DNA from: Prevotella sp.
GTDB lineage: Bacteria > Bacteroidota > Bacteroidia > Bacteroidales > Bacteroidaceae
Assembly (NCBI GenBank): GCA_017524385.1
Contig: JAFWSS010000069.1
Span: forward strand, 1-64,000
Length of the DNA stretch: 64,000 bases
Direction: 5' to 3'
Below, piece after piece: positions 1-8,244 of the stretch; within the stretch, counting starts at the first letter, position 1, and every line of letters begins with the position of its first letter. The position numbers and the translations under genes are program-made. The notes below the pieces were generated by a model. That model saw only the letters and a program-made list of their open reading frames with translations, did not search any database and was not told where the DNA came from.

Positions 1-345
1 AAAAAGGAGTGGTGGCTGTGGCTGAACCGCATCGTCACCTTCTTCCTTGTGATGCTGGCATTGGTGTTCTTCCGTGCCAACACCCTGGGCGATGGCGTCT
101 ATGCATTGCAGGAAATGTTCACCAACCTGACACATGGATTGTTGAGCACGCTCATGCAGCAGAAATCCAGGTTCTTTGTCGTGGCGCTGCTGTTCATCAT
201 AGAGTATTTCATAGAATACAAGAAGACGTCGTACGTGGAGCGTCATTTCCTTCCCTCTCATATCATCATGGGCATCGCGTTGCTCCTGATGATAATATTC
301 ATGGGCGAGTTCGAGGGCAACCAGTTCATCTATTTCCAATTCTAA
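1..345 (+). CDS. MBOAT family O-acyltransferase, C-terminal part (5' end outside window)
   Basis: The reading frame is open from base 1, so only the last 114 residues are present. They are strongly hydrophobic, with about three membrane helices, and include the segment LALVFFRAN, which matches the conserved late VFFRA helix of membrane-bound O-acyltransferases (AlgI/DltB type). In the family these proteins move an acyl group across or at the inner membrane onto a glycan or polymer. The next gene, 6 bases downstream, encodes an SGNH/DltD-like partner, the usual pairing for export-coupled O-acylation. I infer a role in acylating the surface polysaccharide made by this locus. The acyl donor is not shown by the sequence. 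Confidence 0.82.
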   Translation, partial: KKEWWLWLNRIVTFFLVMLALVFFRANTLGDGVYALQEMFTNLTHGLLSTLMQQKSRFFVVALLFIIEYFIEYKKTSYVERHFLPSHIIMGIALLLMIIFMGEFEGNQFIYFQF

Positions 346-351
346 GACAAA

Positions 352-1389
352 ATGAAGAAATTCCTCATATACATGGCTTGCGTCTTTCTGCCCGTCCTTA
401 CTGGTGTGGCGGTCACCAACTACGTGATTGACCCGGGAGAAGTGTATTCTAATCGATTCGTTGACAAGATTATAGAAGGAAACAGCAAGAATTTTAATGT
501 AACAAACACACCTAAAAATATTAACGATAGAGCATATAAGACAAAATTATGCAAATTGTATAATGGCAAGACTTTTGATTATGTGATATTAGGTAATAGT
601 CGTGCAAACTCGATATCCAGCGAAATGTTTCCCGATTCATCATCCATTTTGAATTTATGGGTGAATAGTGGCAAGTTGGAAGATTATCTCTCGTTTTACG
701 AAATTTGCAAGGAGAACAACATTCGTTATAAGTATGTTGTCATCTGTGCTGATCCGCCAAATCTTTTAAATGAAAACTATTTAGATGCACAATGGATGGC
801 TTTGGAGGACTATTGTAACATTTTTTTGCACAAGGAAAAGGAATTTCATCTTGATTTTTCACGCTTCGAGAATCTTTTTTCTTTGTCTTATTTTCAAACA
901 GCATTGAAAACAGAAAGCCCTGAAGATTTAAAGTTTGTTGCAACTCGTGTCAATAAAGGAAGGACGATTCGAACCGATGGCTCTAAGAGCTACGATACTA
1001 AGGTTAGAAATAGCTCTGTGGAAAATTCTGATAGAATGGCCAAAACAGAAATGCCTTCCATGTTCAATGATTTTGACTCCGTGTCAAAGGAACGTGCAAA
1101 AATCTTTGAATCCTTGATTCAAGCAATCAAGGACGAAGGTGCTGATGTCATATTCTTTTGTTGTCCATTCCATCCCGTCTTTTATAAAAGAGTTGAAGGC
1201 TTGCAAGGATTGCAGGATGGTATGAGATACATAGAAGACTATGCCATGAAAAATAATATCCCTATGATTGGTCATTTTAATTTGAATGATGATGGATATG
1301 ACAATAAAGACTTTATAGACCATTTTCATCCGCGTAGCGAATATGTGGAAAAGCTTTTCAAGCAATATTTTTCCAATAGGGGTATATGA
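352..1389 (+). CDS. SGNH/DltD-like membrane-anchored protein, partner of MBOAT
   Basis: 345 residues. An N-terminal hydrophobic segment (about 5-25) anchors the protein with its body outside the inner membrane. A GNSR motif at 81-84 matches the SGNH block I serine region, and D323..H326 near the C-terminus matches the DxxH catalytic pair of GDSL/SGNH hydrolases. It follows the MBOAT gene by 6 bases and is probably co-transcribed. By analogy with AlgI/AlgJ-X and DltB/DltD, it should receive or transfer the acyl group carried by the MBOAT protein. Base composition is clearly more AT-rich than in the MBOAT gene, typical of laterally exchanged polysaccharide loci. Substrate unknown. Confidence 0.65.
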   Translation: MKKFLIYMACVFLPVLTGVAVTNYVIDPGEVYSNRFVDKIIEGNSKNFNVTNTPKNINDRAYKTKLCKLYNGKTFDYVILGNSRANSISSEMFPDSSSILNLWVNSGKLEDYLSFYEICKENNIRYKYVVICADPPNLLNENYLDAQWMALEDYCNIFLHKEKEFHLDFSRFENLFSLSYFQTALKTESPEDLKFVATRVNKGRTIRTDGSKSYDTKVRNSSVENSDRMAKTEMPSMFNDFDSVSKERAKIFESLIQAIKDEGADVIFFCCPFHPVFYKRVEGLQGLQDGMRYIEDYAMKNNIPMIGHFNLNDDGYDNKDFIDHFHPRSEYVEKLFKQYFSNRGI

Positions 1390-1485
1390 GTGACTAATTC
1401 TGATATGATTTCATTCTCATTTACTGTGAAGTATCACAATTAAAAATCTGATATTTTTTAACATCTTCATCAATTCTTTTCTGTC

Positions 1486-2241
1486 ATGGATTTAGAGAAC
1501 CAATATGGCACTTTGGCTGTTCAGCGAAAATTGTTAGTGCTAATGAAAAAGTTTGATGCCTTGTGCCAACAAGAGGGGATAGCCTATACAGTGAGTAGCG
1601 GCACTTTGTTGGGAACAGTACGTCATAAAGGTTTTATTCCATGGGATGACGATCTTGACGTATGGTTGTCTCGAAAAAGTTATGAACAATTATTGGCTTG
1701 CCTTCCTACCAATGGTATGAGTGTTGAGCGGAATACAGAGCAAGCCCTATGGATAGATAGACTAAGGTTGGAAGATGACGCCAACGCAACGATGGACTTG
1801 TTCATTCTTGACAATCTTCCAGATAATTTGCTGGCTGCCAAGCTAAAGGTTTTGATGCTCAAAGTGCTACAAGGCATGATGAAGAGGAGGCCTGATTATT
1901 CTGGATATTCTTTCGTGAATAAGGTATTGGTGTTCTCCACCTACAACATGGGAAGACTTTTTTCCAGGAATAGGAAGATGTCATGGTATCATGGCGTTTC
2001 CAAATGGGGCAATGACAAGGATACAAAGTACAAGATTTTGGTGAATGATCGTTATAGCGGTTTGACCATCAAATACCCCAAGAGGATTGTGGCGTCTTTT
2101 GTACGCTTGCCTTTCGAAAACATTGAGGTCTCTGCTTTGGTGGGATGGGATGAATATTTGACCATGATATATGGCGATTACATGACTCCGCCTCGCCAAG
2201 AGGAGCGCTCCCCCTTGCATATCAAAGAAGATTATGTTTGA
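1486..2241 (+). CDS. LicD family phosphotransferase
   Basis: 251 residues. The N-terminal LicD core is visible: a GTLLGTVRHKGFIPWDDD block at about 39-56 with the DDDLD acidic cluster expected to bind the metal and nucleotide substrate. LicD proteins move a phosphorylated small alcohol (phosphocholine, or in the related FKTN/FKRP enzymes ribitol phosphate) from a CDP-activated donor onto a sugar. Base composition is AT-rich like the preceding gene. It converges on a second LicD gene and lies close to a CDP-pentitol cassette, so I infer that it uses a CDP-pentitol rather than CDP-choline; no choline kinase or transporter is seen nearby. Confidence 0.85.
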   Translation: MDLENQYGTLAVQRKLLVLMKKFDALCQQEGIAYTVSSGTLLGTVRHKGFIPWDDDLDVWLSRKSYEQLLACLPTNGMSVERNTEQALWIDRLRLEDDANATMDLFILDNLPDNLLAAKLKVLMLKVLQGMMKRRPDYSGYSFVNKVLVFSTYNMGRLFSRNRKMSWYHGVSKWGNDKDTKYKILVNDRYSGLTIKYPKRIVASFVRLPFENIEVSALVGWDEYLTMIYGDYMTPPRQEERSPLHIKEDYV

Positions 2242-2343
2242 GCCATCTTGGATTGCTGGTATGATCTTGACAAAGGGATTATTCTTTGCAAATTCATTCA
2301 AGAAACCTAAGAGCCTTGGCACAAAACCTTTGTTTGGATGACG

Positions 2344-3231
2344 CTATAGAGGGGCGTCAAAATCGACATTCCTCTTGCCATTCAAATAATCGGTATAGGG
2401 ATGCTCCGTGTCGAAGAAAACAGCTCCATGTATGGTGGGAGCCTCTGGGCGTGGCGTGCGCCAGTCGCCATAGGCTTGGGTGAGGATTTCATCATATTTT
2501 TTGGGAATCTTGAAAAACCTATCTTCAAATGGATGGTCAATCAATTCCTCGTAGAGTGCTCTTTCGCGTCTTGATCTCTTATATTTATATTCTGTTGATA
2601 TCTCACCTATGTACCTCGTGCGTTTATTGGCATAATATTTGATTAGTTTTTCATTCAACTTGGACATTTTCTCAGTAGTGGTGAACAAAAAAACTATGTT
2701 TCCCATCATTTTCGCAATGCGATTTTTCAACGTCGGTTTTTCTATGCCTTTAAAATAAATGTGTCGTTTCAATATCTTCACGACAAATGTTAGAGCATAA
2801 TAGTGCAAACGTCTTTGGATGGGATTGTCTGGGATGTTGTCAAAGGGAACAACATCTACAAAAATGCCTTGATTGAATGTCGCGCCAGAACGCCAATCCG
2901 TTTTACGGATGGCTGTGGTCTTGCTATCGCGTATCTTGGTATGTATATAGTAATAGCCTTTGTCTGTTTCGTTGTTTTGAAGATGATATTGGCTGGATAG
3001 GTCATCCTTGCAAACTTGAAGAAATCGCTCGTAATCTGCACGCAGCATCCCCACGTCAATGTCATCATCCCAGGGGATGAAGCCATTATGGCGTGCCGCT
3101 CCAATCATGGATCCCCCGGCAAGGAAATACTTGATACCATGTTTCTTGCAGATACGATCAATTTCATCCATTATCTTTAATTCAATTGACCAAATGGCTT
3201 TTCTCTTCTCGGATACGACAAATTCGTTCAT
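2344..3231 (-). CDS. LicD family phosphotransferase (second copy)
   Basis: 295 residues. The LicD core reads GGSMIGAARHNGFIPWDDD at about 39-57, followed by a longer C-terminal half than in the neighbouring LicD protein. The two copies are diverged and lie on opposite strands, so this is not a recent duplication. A consensus promoter on the minus strand at 3477-3447 gives a leader of about 200 bases. The predicted role is transfer of a CDP-activated polyol phosphate or choline phosphate to surface glycan. The adjacent cytidylyltransferase and pentitol dehydrogenase genes suggest a CDP-pentitol donor. Confidence 0.85.
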   Translation of the reverse strand: MNEFVVSEKRKAIWSIELKIMDEIDRICKKHGIKYFLAGGSMIGAARHNGFIPWDDDIDVGMLRADYERFLQVCKDDLSSQYHLQNNETDKGYYYIHTKIRDSKTTAIRKTDWRSGATFNQGIFVDVVPFDNIPDNPIQRRLHYYALTFVVKILKRHIYFKGIEKPTLKNRIAKMMGNIVFLFTTTEKMSKLNEKLIKYYANKRTRYIGEISTEYKYKRSRRERALYEELIDHPFEDRFFKIPKKYDEILTQAYGDWRTPRPEAPTIHGAVFFDTEHPYTDYLNGKRNVDFDAPL

Positions 3232-3446
3232 ATTATCATTTCCTCATATTTCGAACCTCCACTAGTGGCTCTCATTATTCATCAGTGTTACCTTCATAAG
3301 CATTCGTCTTTCATGGAAAGACAGAGCTATCGTTTAAGAAAATGAAGCGACAGGGGGTGATTCTTACCCCATCATTTAGCAGGAATCTCCCGCAATAAGC
3401 AGCCCTTTGCTCATAATGGTACACTCAGTTTCATTTTATCTTTTTG

Positions 3447-3477
3447 CAAAGGTAAACATAATATGTGAACTTACAAA
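3447..3477 (-). promoter_or_regulatory. Predicted Bacteroidota promoter for the minus-strand licD gene
   Basis: On the minus strand TTTG (3477-3474) is followed 19 bases later by TACCTTTG (3454-3447), matching the -33/-7 consensus. Transcription would start near 3440, giving a leader of about 200 bases in 3232-3440. That leader contains a short GTCTTTC/GAAAGAC hairpin at about 3306-3322 and no gene. Confidence 0.7.
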
Positions 3478-3511
3478 AAAAAACTCTCATATTGTTAAAA
3501 AGTAATGGTTG

Positions 3512-3543
3512 TTTGTATATTTCATTAGAAAAACATATCTTTG
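3512..3543 (+). promoter_or_regulatory. Predicted promoter for the CDP-pentitol cassette
   Basis: TTTG at 3512-3515 and TATCTTTG at 3536-3543 are spaced by 20 bases, a full match to the Bacteroidota consensus, 30 bases before the cytidylyltransferase start. It is divergent from the licD promoter in the same 341-base intergenic region, which holds no other gene that I can see. Confidence 0.75.
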
Positions 3544-3572
3544 CACATTATGTTAGTTAATCAAGTAAATTT

Positions 3573-4274
3573 ATGAACATAGGAATCATTCTTTCTGGTG
3601 GTGTTGGAACCAGGATGGGTGCAGGTATTCCCAAGCAATATATGGAAGTGGCAAATACGCCTATCATTGGCTATTGCCTTGACACTTTCATAAAACATCC
3701 TATGATAGACAAGTTGATTGTGGGATGTGCGGAAGAATGGCGTGAGTTCGTAAAGGACGTGGCGGAAAAACTGCATTGTGAGAAAAGCATAACCTTTGCC
3801 ATTCCTGGTGAAACAAGGCAATATTCAATATTCAATGCATTAAAAGTGGCTGCGGACATAGGGGCTGATGAAGGCGACCGTGTCATCATCCACGATGCAG
3901 CGCGACCTTTGGTTAGCGCCACGCTTATTGCCTCATGTCTGGAAGCTTGCAAGGAATCAGACGGGGTGTTGCCTGTCATTCCTGTAAAAGACACAATCTA
4001 TCAAAGTCGCGACGGTATAGGCATCAGCAATCTTTTGAATAGGAATGAACTCTTTGCGGGACAAGCTCCTGAAGCATTCGTTTTTGGGAAATATTACGCA
4101 TTGCACAAGGCTATGACCCATGAAGAATTGGTACTGATCAATGGAAGTACAGAGATAGCTTTCAAGGGAGGCATGTCTATCAAACTCATTAGAGGTGATG
4201 AAATGAATTTCAAGATTACCACTTCTGAAGATTTGTCAAATTTCAAAAACATTATTCAACACCGACAGAGATGA
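3573..4274 (+). CDS. IspD/TarI-type cytidylyltransferase
   Basis: 233 residues, the normal length for the IspD/TarI family. The nucleotide-binding signature GGVGTRMGAGIPKQ is at 9-22 and the conserved HDAARPLV block at 107-114. The fold transfers CMP from CTP to a polyol phosphate: methylerythritol phosphate in IspD, ribitol 5-phosphate in TarI. The stop overlaps the start of a zinc dehydrogenase by 4 bases, followed by a pentulose-phosphate epimerase. This dehydrogenase partnership is the TarIJ (and Acs1/Bcs1) arrangement, so I favour a CDP-pentitol synthase over the isoprenoid enzyme. A housekeeping IspD cannot be excluded from sequence alone. Confidence 0.8.
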   Translation: MNIGIILSGGVGTRMGAGIPKQYMEVANTPIIGYCLDTFIKHPMIDKLIVGCAEEWREFVKDVAEKLHCEKSITFAIPGETRQYSIFNALKVAADIGADEGDRVIIHDAARPLVSATLIASCLEACKESDGVLPVIPVKDTIYQSRDGIGISNLLNRNELFAGQAPEAFVFGKYYALHKAMTHEELVLINGSTEIAFKGGMSIKLIRGDEMNFKITTSEDLSNFKNIIQHRQR

Positions 4275-5305
4275 TGAAAGCATATTCACTTCACGGTATT
4301 GGCAATCTCGTCTACGAGGACGTTCCTGTTCCTTCTTGTCCGGAAGGATGGGTTATCGTAGAGGTAAAGGCGACGGGCATCTGTAGTTCAGACATACCAC
4401 GCATCTTCACCAAAGGTACCTATCATTTTCCTACAATTCCTGGCCATGAATTTGCAGGGGTTGTTGCAAAAGTGGCTGATGGCGCCAATGAATCTCTTTT
4501 AGGGCAACATGTGGGCGTCTTTCCGCTCATCCCTTGCAGGCAATGCAGCCAATGTGAATCACATCATTATGAGATGTGCGAGCATTACGACTATGTCGGG
4601 TCTCGTCGTGATGGGGCGTTCGCTCAGTATGTAGCTGTTCCGGTTTGGAATCTGGTATTGCTAGAAAACACTTTGCCATTCATCCATGCTGCCATGCTCG
4701 AGCCTCTTTCTGTCGCCCTTCACGCCATCAAAATCAGTGGAGTCAAGCAAGGTGACAGTGTCGGCATCATTGGTACCGGGATGATAGGCATAAGTGCCGC
4801 CCAATGGGCACGATGGGGTGGTGCTTCAAAAATCAAGGTCATTGGGCGTGGGAACGGCAAGAGGCAACTGGTCGAGAGTTGCGGCGTTGAGTATGAGGCA
4901 TGTAAAGGTTTGGATGAGTTAGGGCAGTACGATATTGTCATAGAGGCTGTAGGCACACCAGATGCCATAGAGCAAGCCATTTTCGCTGCTCGACCAGGAG
5001 GGGTTATCGTGTTAATGGGCAACCCTTCTGGCGACATACCATTCAAGCAGGATACATATTGGCGTGTATTACGCAAGCAATTGACATTGAAAGGGACATG
5101 GAATTCCAGCTATGATGGTATTCAACCTTCAGACTGGACGGATGCGGTCGGAGCATTGACAAGAGGAGAACTTAACGTGGCTCCTTTGGTGACACATGTC
5201 TTCGACCAAAGCGATGTCATGGAAGGGTTGGTGATGATGCGTAACCACAAGGAACCCTATTGCAAGGTTATGACAATATGGAATAATGGTGATTCAGTCA
5301 AATAA
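4271..5305 (+). CDS. Zinc-dependent alcohol dehydrogenase, TarJ-like pentitol-phosphate dehydrogenase
   Basis: 344 residues, a medium-chain dehydrogenase. The catalytic zinc ligands C38 and H59-E60 are present, and four cysteines at 89, 92, 95 and 103 form the structural zinc lobe. A Rossmann NAD(P) motif GIIGTGMIG lies at 165-173. In TarJ-type pathways this enzyme reduces ribulose 5-phosphate to ribitol 5-phosphate for the cytidylyltransferase. The start overlaps the upstream gene by 4 bases and the epimerase start follows the stop by one base, so the three are almost certainly translationally coupled. Galactitol- or sorbitol-type dehydrogenases share the fold, so substrate identity rests on context. 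Confidence 0.82.
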   Translation: MMKAYSLHGIGNLVYEDVPVPSCPEGWVIVEVKATGICSSDIPRIFTKGTYHFPTIPGHEFAGVVAKVADGANESLLGQHVGVFPLIPCRQCSQCESHHYEMCEHYDYVGSRRDGAFAQYVAVPVWNLVLLENTLPFIHAAMLEPLSVALHAIKISGVKQGDSVGIIGTGMIGISAAQWARWGGASKIKVIGRGNGKRQLVESCGVEYEACKGLDELGQYDIVIEAVGTPDAIEQAIFAARPGGVIVLMGNPSGDIPFKQDTYWRVLRKQLTLKGTWNSSYDGIQPSDWTDAVGALTRGELNVAPLVTHVFDQSDVMEGLVMMRNHKEPYCKVMTIWNNGDSVK

Positions 5306-5306
5306 G

Positions 5307-5978
5307 ATGAGAAAGGGAGAAATTTCGGCATCAATGATGTGCTCCGATTTGATAGACCTTCGAGAGACTATTGATATCTTTGAACGAAACAAGGTGGAAC
5401 ACCTCCATATAGATGTGATGGATGGTGCTTTTGTTCCAAATTTTGGTCTTGGAGTTGACTATATTCGTGGGTTGCGAAAACTCACGAGCATTCCGCTAGA
5501 CCTTCATTTGATGATAAGGAATCCAGAGTACAAACTTCAATGGATTGGGATAAAAGACACCGACATCGTTTCTGTTCATTATGAGAGCAGTTTTCAAATT
5601 CAACGCGTGCTTGACTGGCTGAAACCTTTTGGCTGCAAACGCTTCCTTGCCATCAATCCTGCCACACCTGTAAATTCTTTGGAAGAGGTACTGGATTATA
5701 TTGATGGTGTCAACTTACTAATGGTCAATCCAGGCTTTGCCGGACAGACCATCGTCCCAAGTACTATCAAAAAGGCTCAAAAGGTTGTGGACTTCCTGAA
5801 GAAAGAAGGGCGTGAAGACATTAAACTTGAGGTTGATGGAAACATAACGCCTGATAATGCAAAAAGACTTCGACAAATTGGTGCCGAAATCTTTGTTGCG
5901 GGTTCTTCCTCCATCTTCAAAGGCGGTGTGTCGCAATATGAAGAAAATGTGAGGAAATTCAGGGATTACATCATTTGA
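5307..5978 (+). CDS. Ribulose-phosphate 3-epimerase family protein
   Basis: 223 residues from the ATG at 5307. An in-frame ATG at 5286 overlaps the dehydrogenase gene, but 5307 directly after its stop fits a coupled start and the family N-terminus better. The TIM-barrel metal ligands are recognisable: H34, D36 and H67, with the DVMDG block at 36-40 and the late EVDGNI motif. The enzyme interconverts ribulose and xylulose 5-phosphate (relatives act on allulose 6-phosphate). Inside this cassette it can supply either pentulose phosphate to the dehydrogenase. It is therefore compatible with CDP-ribitol or, via xylulose 5-phosphate, CDP-arabinitol. Confidence 0.85.
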   Translation: MRKGEISASMMCSDLIDLRETIDIFERNKVEHLHIDVMDGAFVPNFGLGVDYIRGLRKLTSIPLDLHLMIRNPEYKLQWIGIKDTDIVSVHYESSFQIQRVLDWLKPFGCKRFLAINPATPVNSLEEVLDYIDGVNLLMVNPGFAGQTIVPSTIKKAQKVVDFLKKEGREDIKLEVDGNITPDNAKRLRQIGAEIFVAGSSSIFKGGVSQYEENVRKFRDYII

Positions 5979-6017
5979 TGAATATGCTCATGTCAAATTA
6001 ATTCTTGGATTTGTATT

Positions 6018-6242
6018 TCATTCAACTCCCAACTTGGTCAAGATTCTCACGATGTCGGTGAATGATTTCATTTCGCCGATATCTTCGGGGTCTATGCTGA
6101 TGTCGAAGGCATCCTCAAGGTCGGCTACGAGGTTGAGTTGCCCCATCGAGTCCCATGCCTCGCAGTTTTGCTGTGAGATGTTCTTATCGACATCGTCCAA
6201 TTCAAAAGTCTCTTTGAGTATTTCCAATATTTTCTCTTCCAT
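6018..6242 (-). CDS. Acyl carrier protein (end of the acyl operon)
   Basis: 74 residues, acidic, with the carrier-protein helix II motif EAWDSMGQL; S32 is the expected 4'-phosphopantetheine site (DSM instead of DSL). It is the last gene of a tightly packed minus-strand operon, 9 bases after the FkbH-like gene. FkbH proteins load glycerate-derived three-carbon units onto a dedicated carrier, and I infer that this ACP is that partner. A second ACP opens the operon. It is too divergent to be the housekeeping fatty-acid ACP. Confidence 0.88.
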   Translation of the reverse strand: MEEKILEILKETFELDDVDKNISQQNCEAWDSMGQLNLVADLEDAFDISIDPEDIGEMKSFTDIVRILTKLGVE

Positions 6243-6251
6243 CGTCGTTTC

Positions 6252-7823
6252 TTATTTTATGGTGATATGATAATAGTCGGCTGTCTCTAAATCCGCATCC
6301 GCCAATGACATTGCATAGTGCTTCGTGCCATTCTCTTCCGAGACACAGGTGAAGCCACATTTGTCATAGAAGTCGGATACCTGCGCGTTCTTGGCGGTGG
6401 GAATGAACGTGGCTCTCGTTTCCTTGGCACCTGCATCCCGCAGAAGGGAGAGGATTTTTTTCACGAAGGCAAACTCAATTCCCTTGCCCAAGATGCGACA
6501 ACTCAGCAGCATCGTGTCGATTTCGTTGCCGTGCACCATGACGCAGCCGGTGATGCCGTTGTCGCCAAACTTGTCGGCCACCCCGAGACACCACACTTTC
6601 CACCCATCCTTGAGGAACTGTCGCACATCGGCATCTGTATATCGCCGGGTGGTGAGGTTGAATTGGTTGGTCTTCTGTGTCATTTGCGCAATGCGCTGTA
6701 TGTTGAAGTCATTGGCCTCCTCGATGGTTATGCAGATGTCAAGACTTCTGAGGAAATCGGTAAAGTCGCCGAAATTTCGTTGCTCTTGCACACGGAGGGC
6801 GTTGGCTTTATATTGTTGTGTCTTTTTCCTGTCCTCGTCGGTGATGTCAAAAACCTTGAAGTAGTCGTTGACCATCTTCTGGAAGAAAACAGGCAATTCG
6901 TAGGGCTGCTCTGGGAATTCGGGAACTTCCACCATCGGCAGCAACTGCTTGATGAGTTCCCGTTCCGTGGGATTGTCATCCACGAAGACAAAACTGTCGA
7001 GGCCTATGTTCAATTCCTTGGCAATTTCCTGGATGTTGGTGGCCTTATCCGTCCAGTTGATGCGGTAAGTGGCGAAATGTTCCTTCTTCAGCACAAGGAA
7101 AGGGTTCTTTTCCCATGCGTCGAAGACATCCTGCTCGTTGTTTTTCGAACATACCGTCAGGATGACCCCGCTCTTGCCCAACTCAACGAGTGCCTCTTGG
7201 AAGTAAAGGAAGGCCTTCCCCGGATAGTCGCCGCCAATCTTGATGCCGTCGATGCCATCCTCGCCGAGCACGCCACCCCAGAGAGTGTTGTCAAGGTCGA
7301 GCACCAGGCATTTCTTGCGTTTCAAGGCTATGCTTTCCATCTTGCGTGCAAACCAAGCCTTGAAAGGTTTGTGCAACGAAGGATTCAAGCCCATCTGGGA
7401 AATGAAGTAGAATTTCCAATCCATCAGTTCCTCTGCAGGATAACGGCGGCAAAACTCACCAAAGTCCACCACCTTTAGGTTGGCATGCTTTTCGCAAAGC
7501 ATGAAAAGGGTGGCATTGTAACCTTCGATGGTGGCACGGAGCCGATGGTCGTTGTCGGTGAAGGGAACGGCATAAATCCATTCCATCGTCAATGCGACCA
7601 TTTGCTTTGAGGCATCGATTTGGGAGAGGACGTATGACAGTTTTTGTGCATAGCCGTCAATCTCATCGGCGAGGACAGCCTGGTCGTACTTGACAGGCAC
7701 TTGGTAGAACCAAACGTATCCATCCGCATCAACAGGGATGCTGCTGATGTCATCATAACCGGAAAAACAATACCCTTTGGGGAAGAACCTCTCCACGGTG
7801 TTGTTGCGGAAAACGTATACCAT
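6252..7823 (-). CDS. FkbH-like HAD-IIIC phosphatase/acyltransferase with GNAT domain
   Basis: 523 residues. The HAD catalytic motif DLDNT lies at 176-180 within CLVLDLDNTLWGGVLGEDG, followed by a HAD core with a DDNPTER motif. The C-terminal third (about 370-523) resembles a GNAT acyltransferase. In polyketide systems FkbH-type proteins dephosphorylate 1,3-bisphosphoglycerate and place a glyceryl unit on a carrier protein; C-terminal GNAT domains occur in the family. Carrier proteins at both ends of the operon and a KAS III enzyme fit this. I infer glyceryl-ACP formation as the entry step of a short acyl pathway serving the glycan locus. The true substrate needs biochemistry. Confidence 0.85.
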   Translation of the reverse strand: MVYVFRNNTVERFFPKGYCFSGYDDISSIPVDADGYVWFYQVPVKYDQAVLADEIDGYAQKLSYVLSQIDASKQMVALTMEWIYAVPFTDNDHRLRATIEGYNATLFMLCEKHANLKVVDFGEFCRRYPAEELMDWKFYFISQMGLNPSLHKPFKAWFARKMESIALKRKKCLVLDLDNTLWGGVLGEDGIDGIKIGGDYPGKAFLYFQEALVELGKSGVILTVCSKNNEQDVFDAWEKNPFLVLKKEHFATYRINWTDKATNIQEIAKELNIGLDSFVFVDDNPTERELIKQLLPMVEVPEFPEQPYELPVFFQKMVNDYFKVFDITDEDRKKTQQYKANALRVQEQRNFGDFTDFLRSLDICITIEEANDFNIQRIAQMTQKTNQFNLTTRRYTDADVRQFLKDGWKVWCLGVADKFGDNGITGCVMVHGNEIDTMLLSCRILGKGIEFAFVKKILSLLRDAGAKETRATFIPTAKNAQVSDFYDKCGFTCVSEENGTKHYAMSLADADLETADYYHITIK

Positions 7824-7827
7824 TGTT

Positions 7828-8241
7828 CTAATCCTTTTTATTTGTTTCTACCAATTCAATCAACCCCACCTTCTTGTTGAACAAAAAGCACACGCGCCGT
7901 CCTTCAATGGCAACGGCGGGGACGGGCTTCGACGTGGCTACATAGCGCATCTTGCGCAACCGTGCCACGGCTTCGTCGATGTCGGTCACCTCATAGCAAC
8001 AATGATATGGAGTCACACCGTTGCGTTCCAAAATCTTGTATACAGGGGAGGACTCATCATTGGGGGCAAGCAATTCAATGACCGGCATCCCCTCCTTGTG
8101 GAGGAAACAAATGTGGACGTTCTGTATCGGGTCGTAGGTCGTCTCACCTTGCACATAACCGGCGGCAACATACATGGAGGCCGTCGCGTCGATGTCGAAG
8201 ACTGCCACCCCGATATGATGAAACGACATTTCTTCAAGCAT
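7828..8241 (-). CDS. VOC (glyoxalase-fold) family protein
   Basis: 137 residues with the vicinal-oxygen-chelate pattern: an N-terminal HHIGVAVFDID strand-helix block, a central PVIELLAP-type metal-ligand region and CCYEVTDIDEAVARL in the second half. It resembles methylmalonyl-CoA epimerase-like members. An internal ATG at 8229 (MSFHHIG) is an alternative and quite plausible start. It sits 3 bases after the KAS III stop and 4 bases before the FkbH start, so it is part of the acyl operon. A role as epimerase or lyase on an acyl-ACP intermediate is inference. Confidence 0.75.
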   Translation of the reverse strand: MLEEMSFHHIGVAVFDIDATASMYVAAGYVQGETTYDPIQNVHICFLHKEGMPVIELLAPNDESSPVYKILERNGVTPYHCCYEVTDIDEAVARLRKMRYVATSKPVPAVAIEGRRVCFLFNKKVGLIELVETNKKD

Positions 8242-8244
8242 GGC

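Noticed and set aside
6318..7478. 386-codon plus-strand frame opposite the FkbH gene
   Set aside because: The minus strand encodes a complete FkbH-type protein in a packed operon; the opposite frame is a codon-bias shadow.
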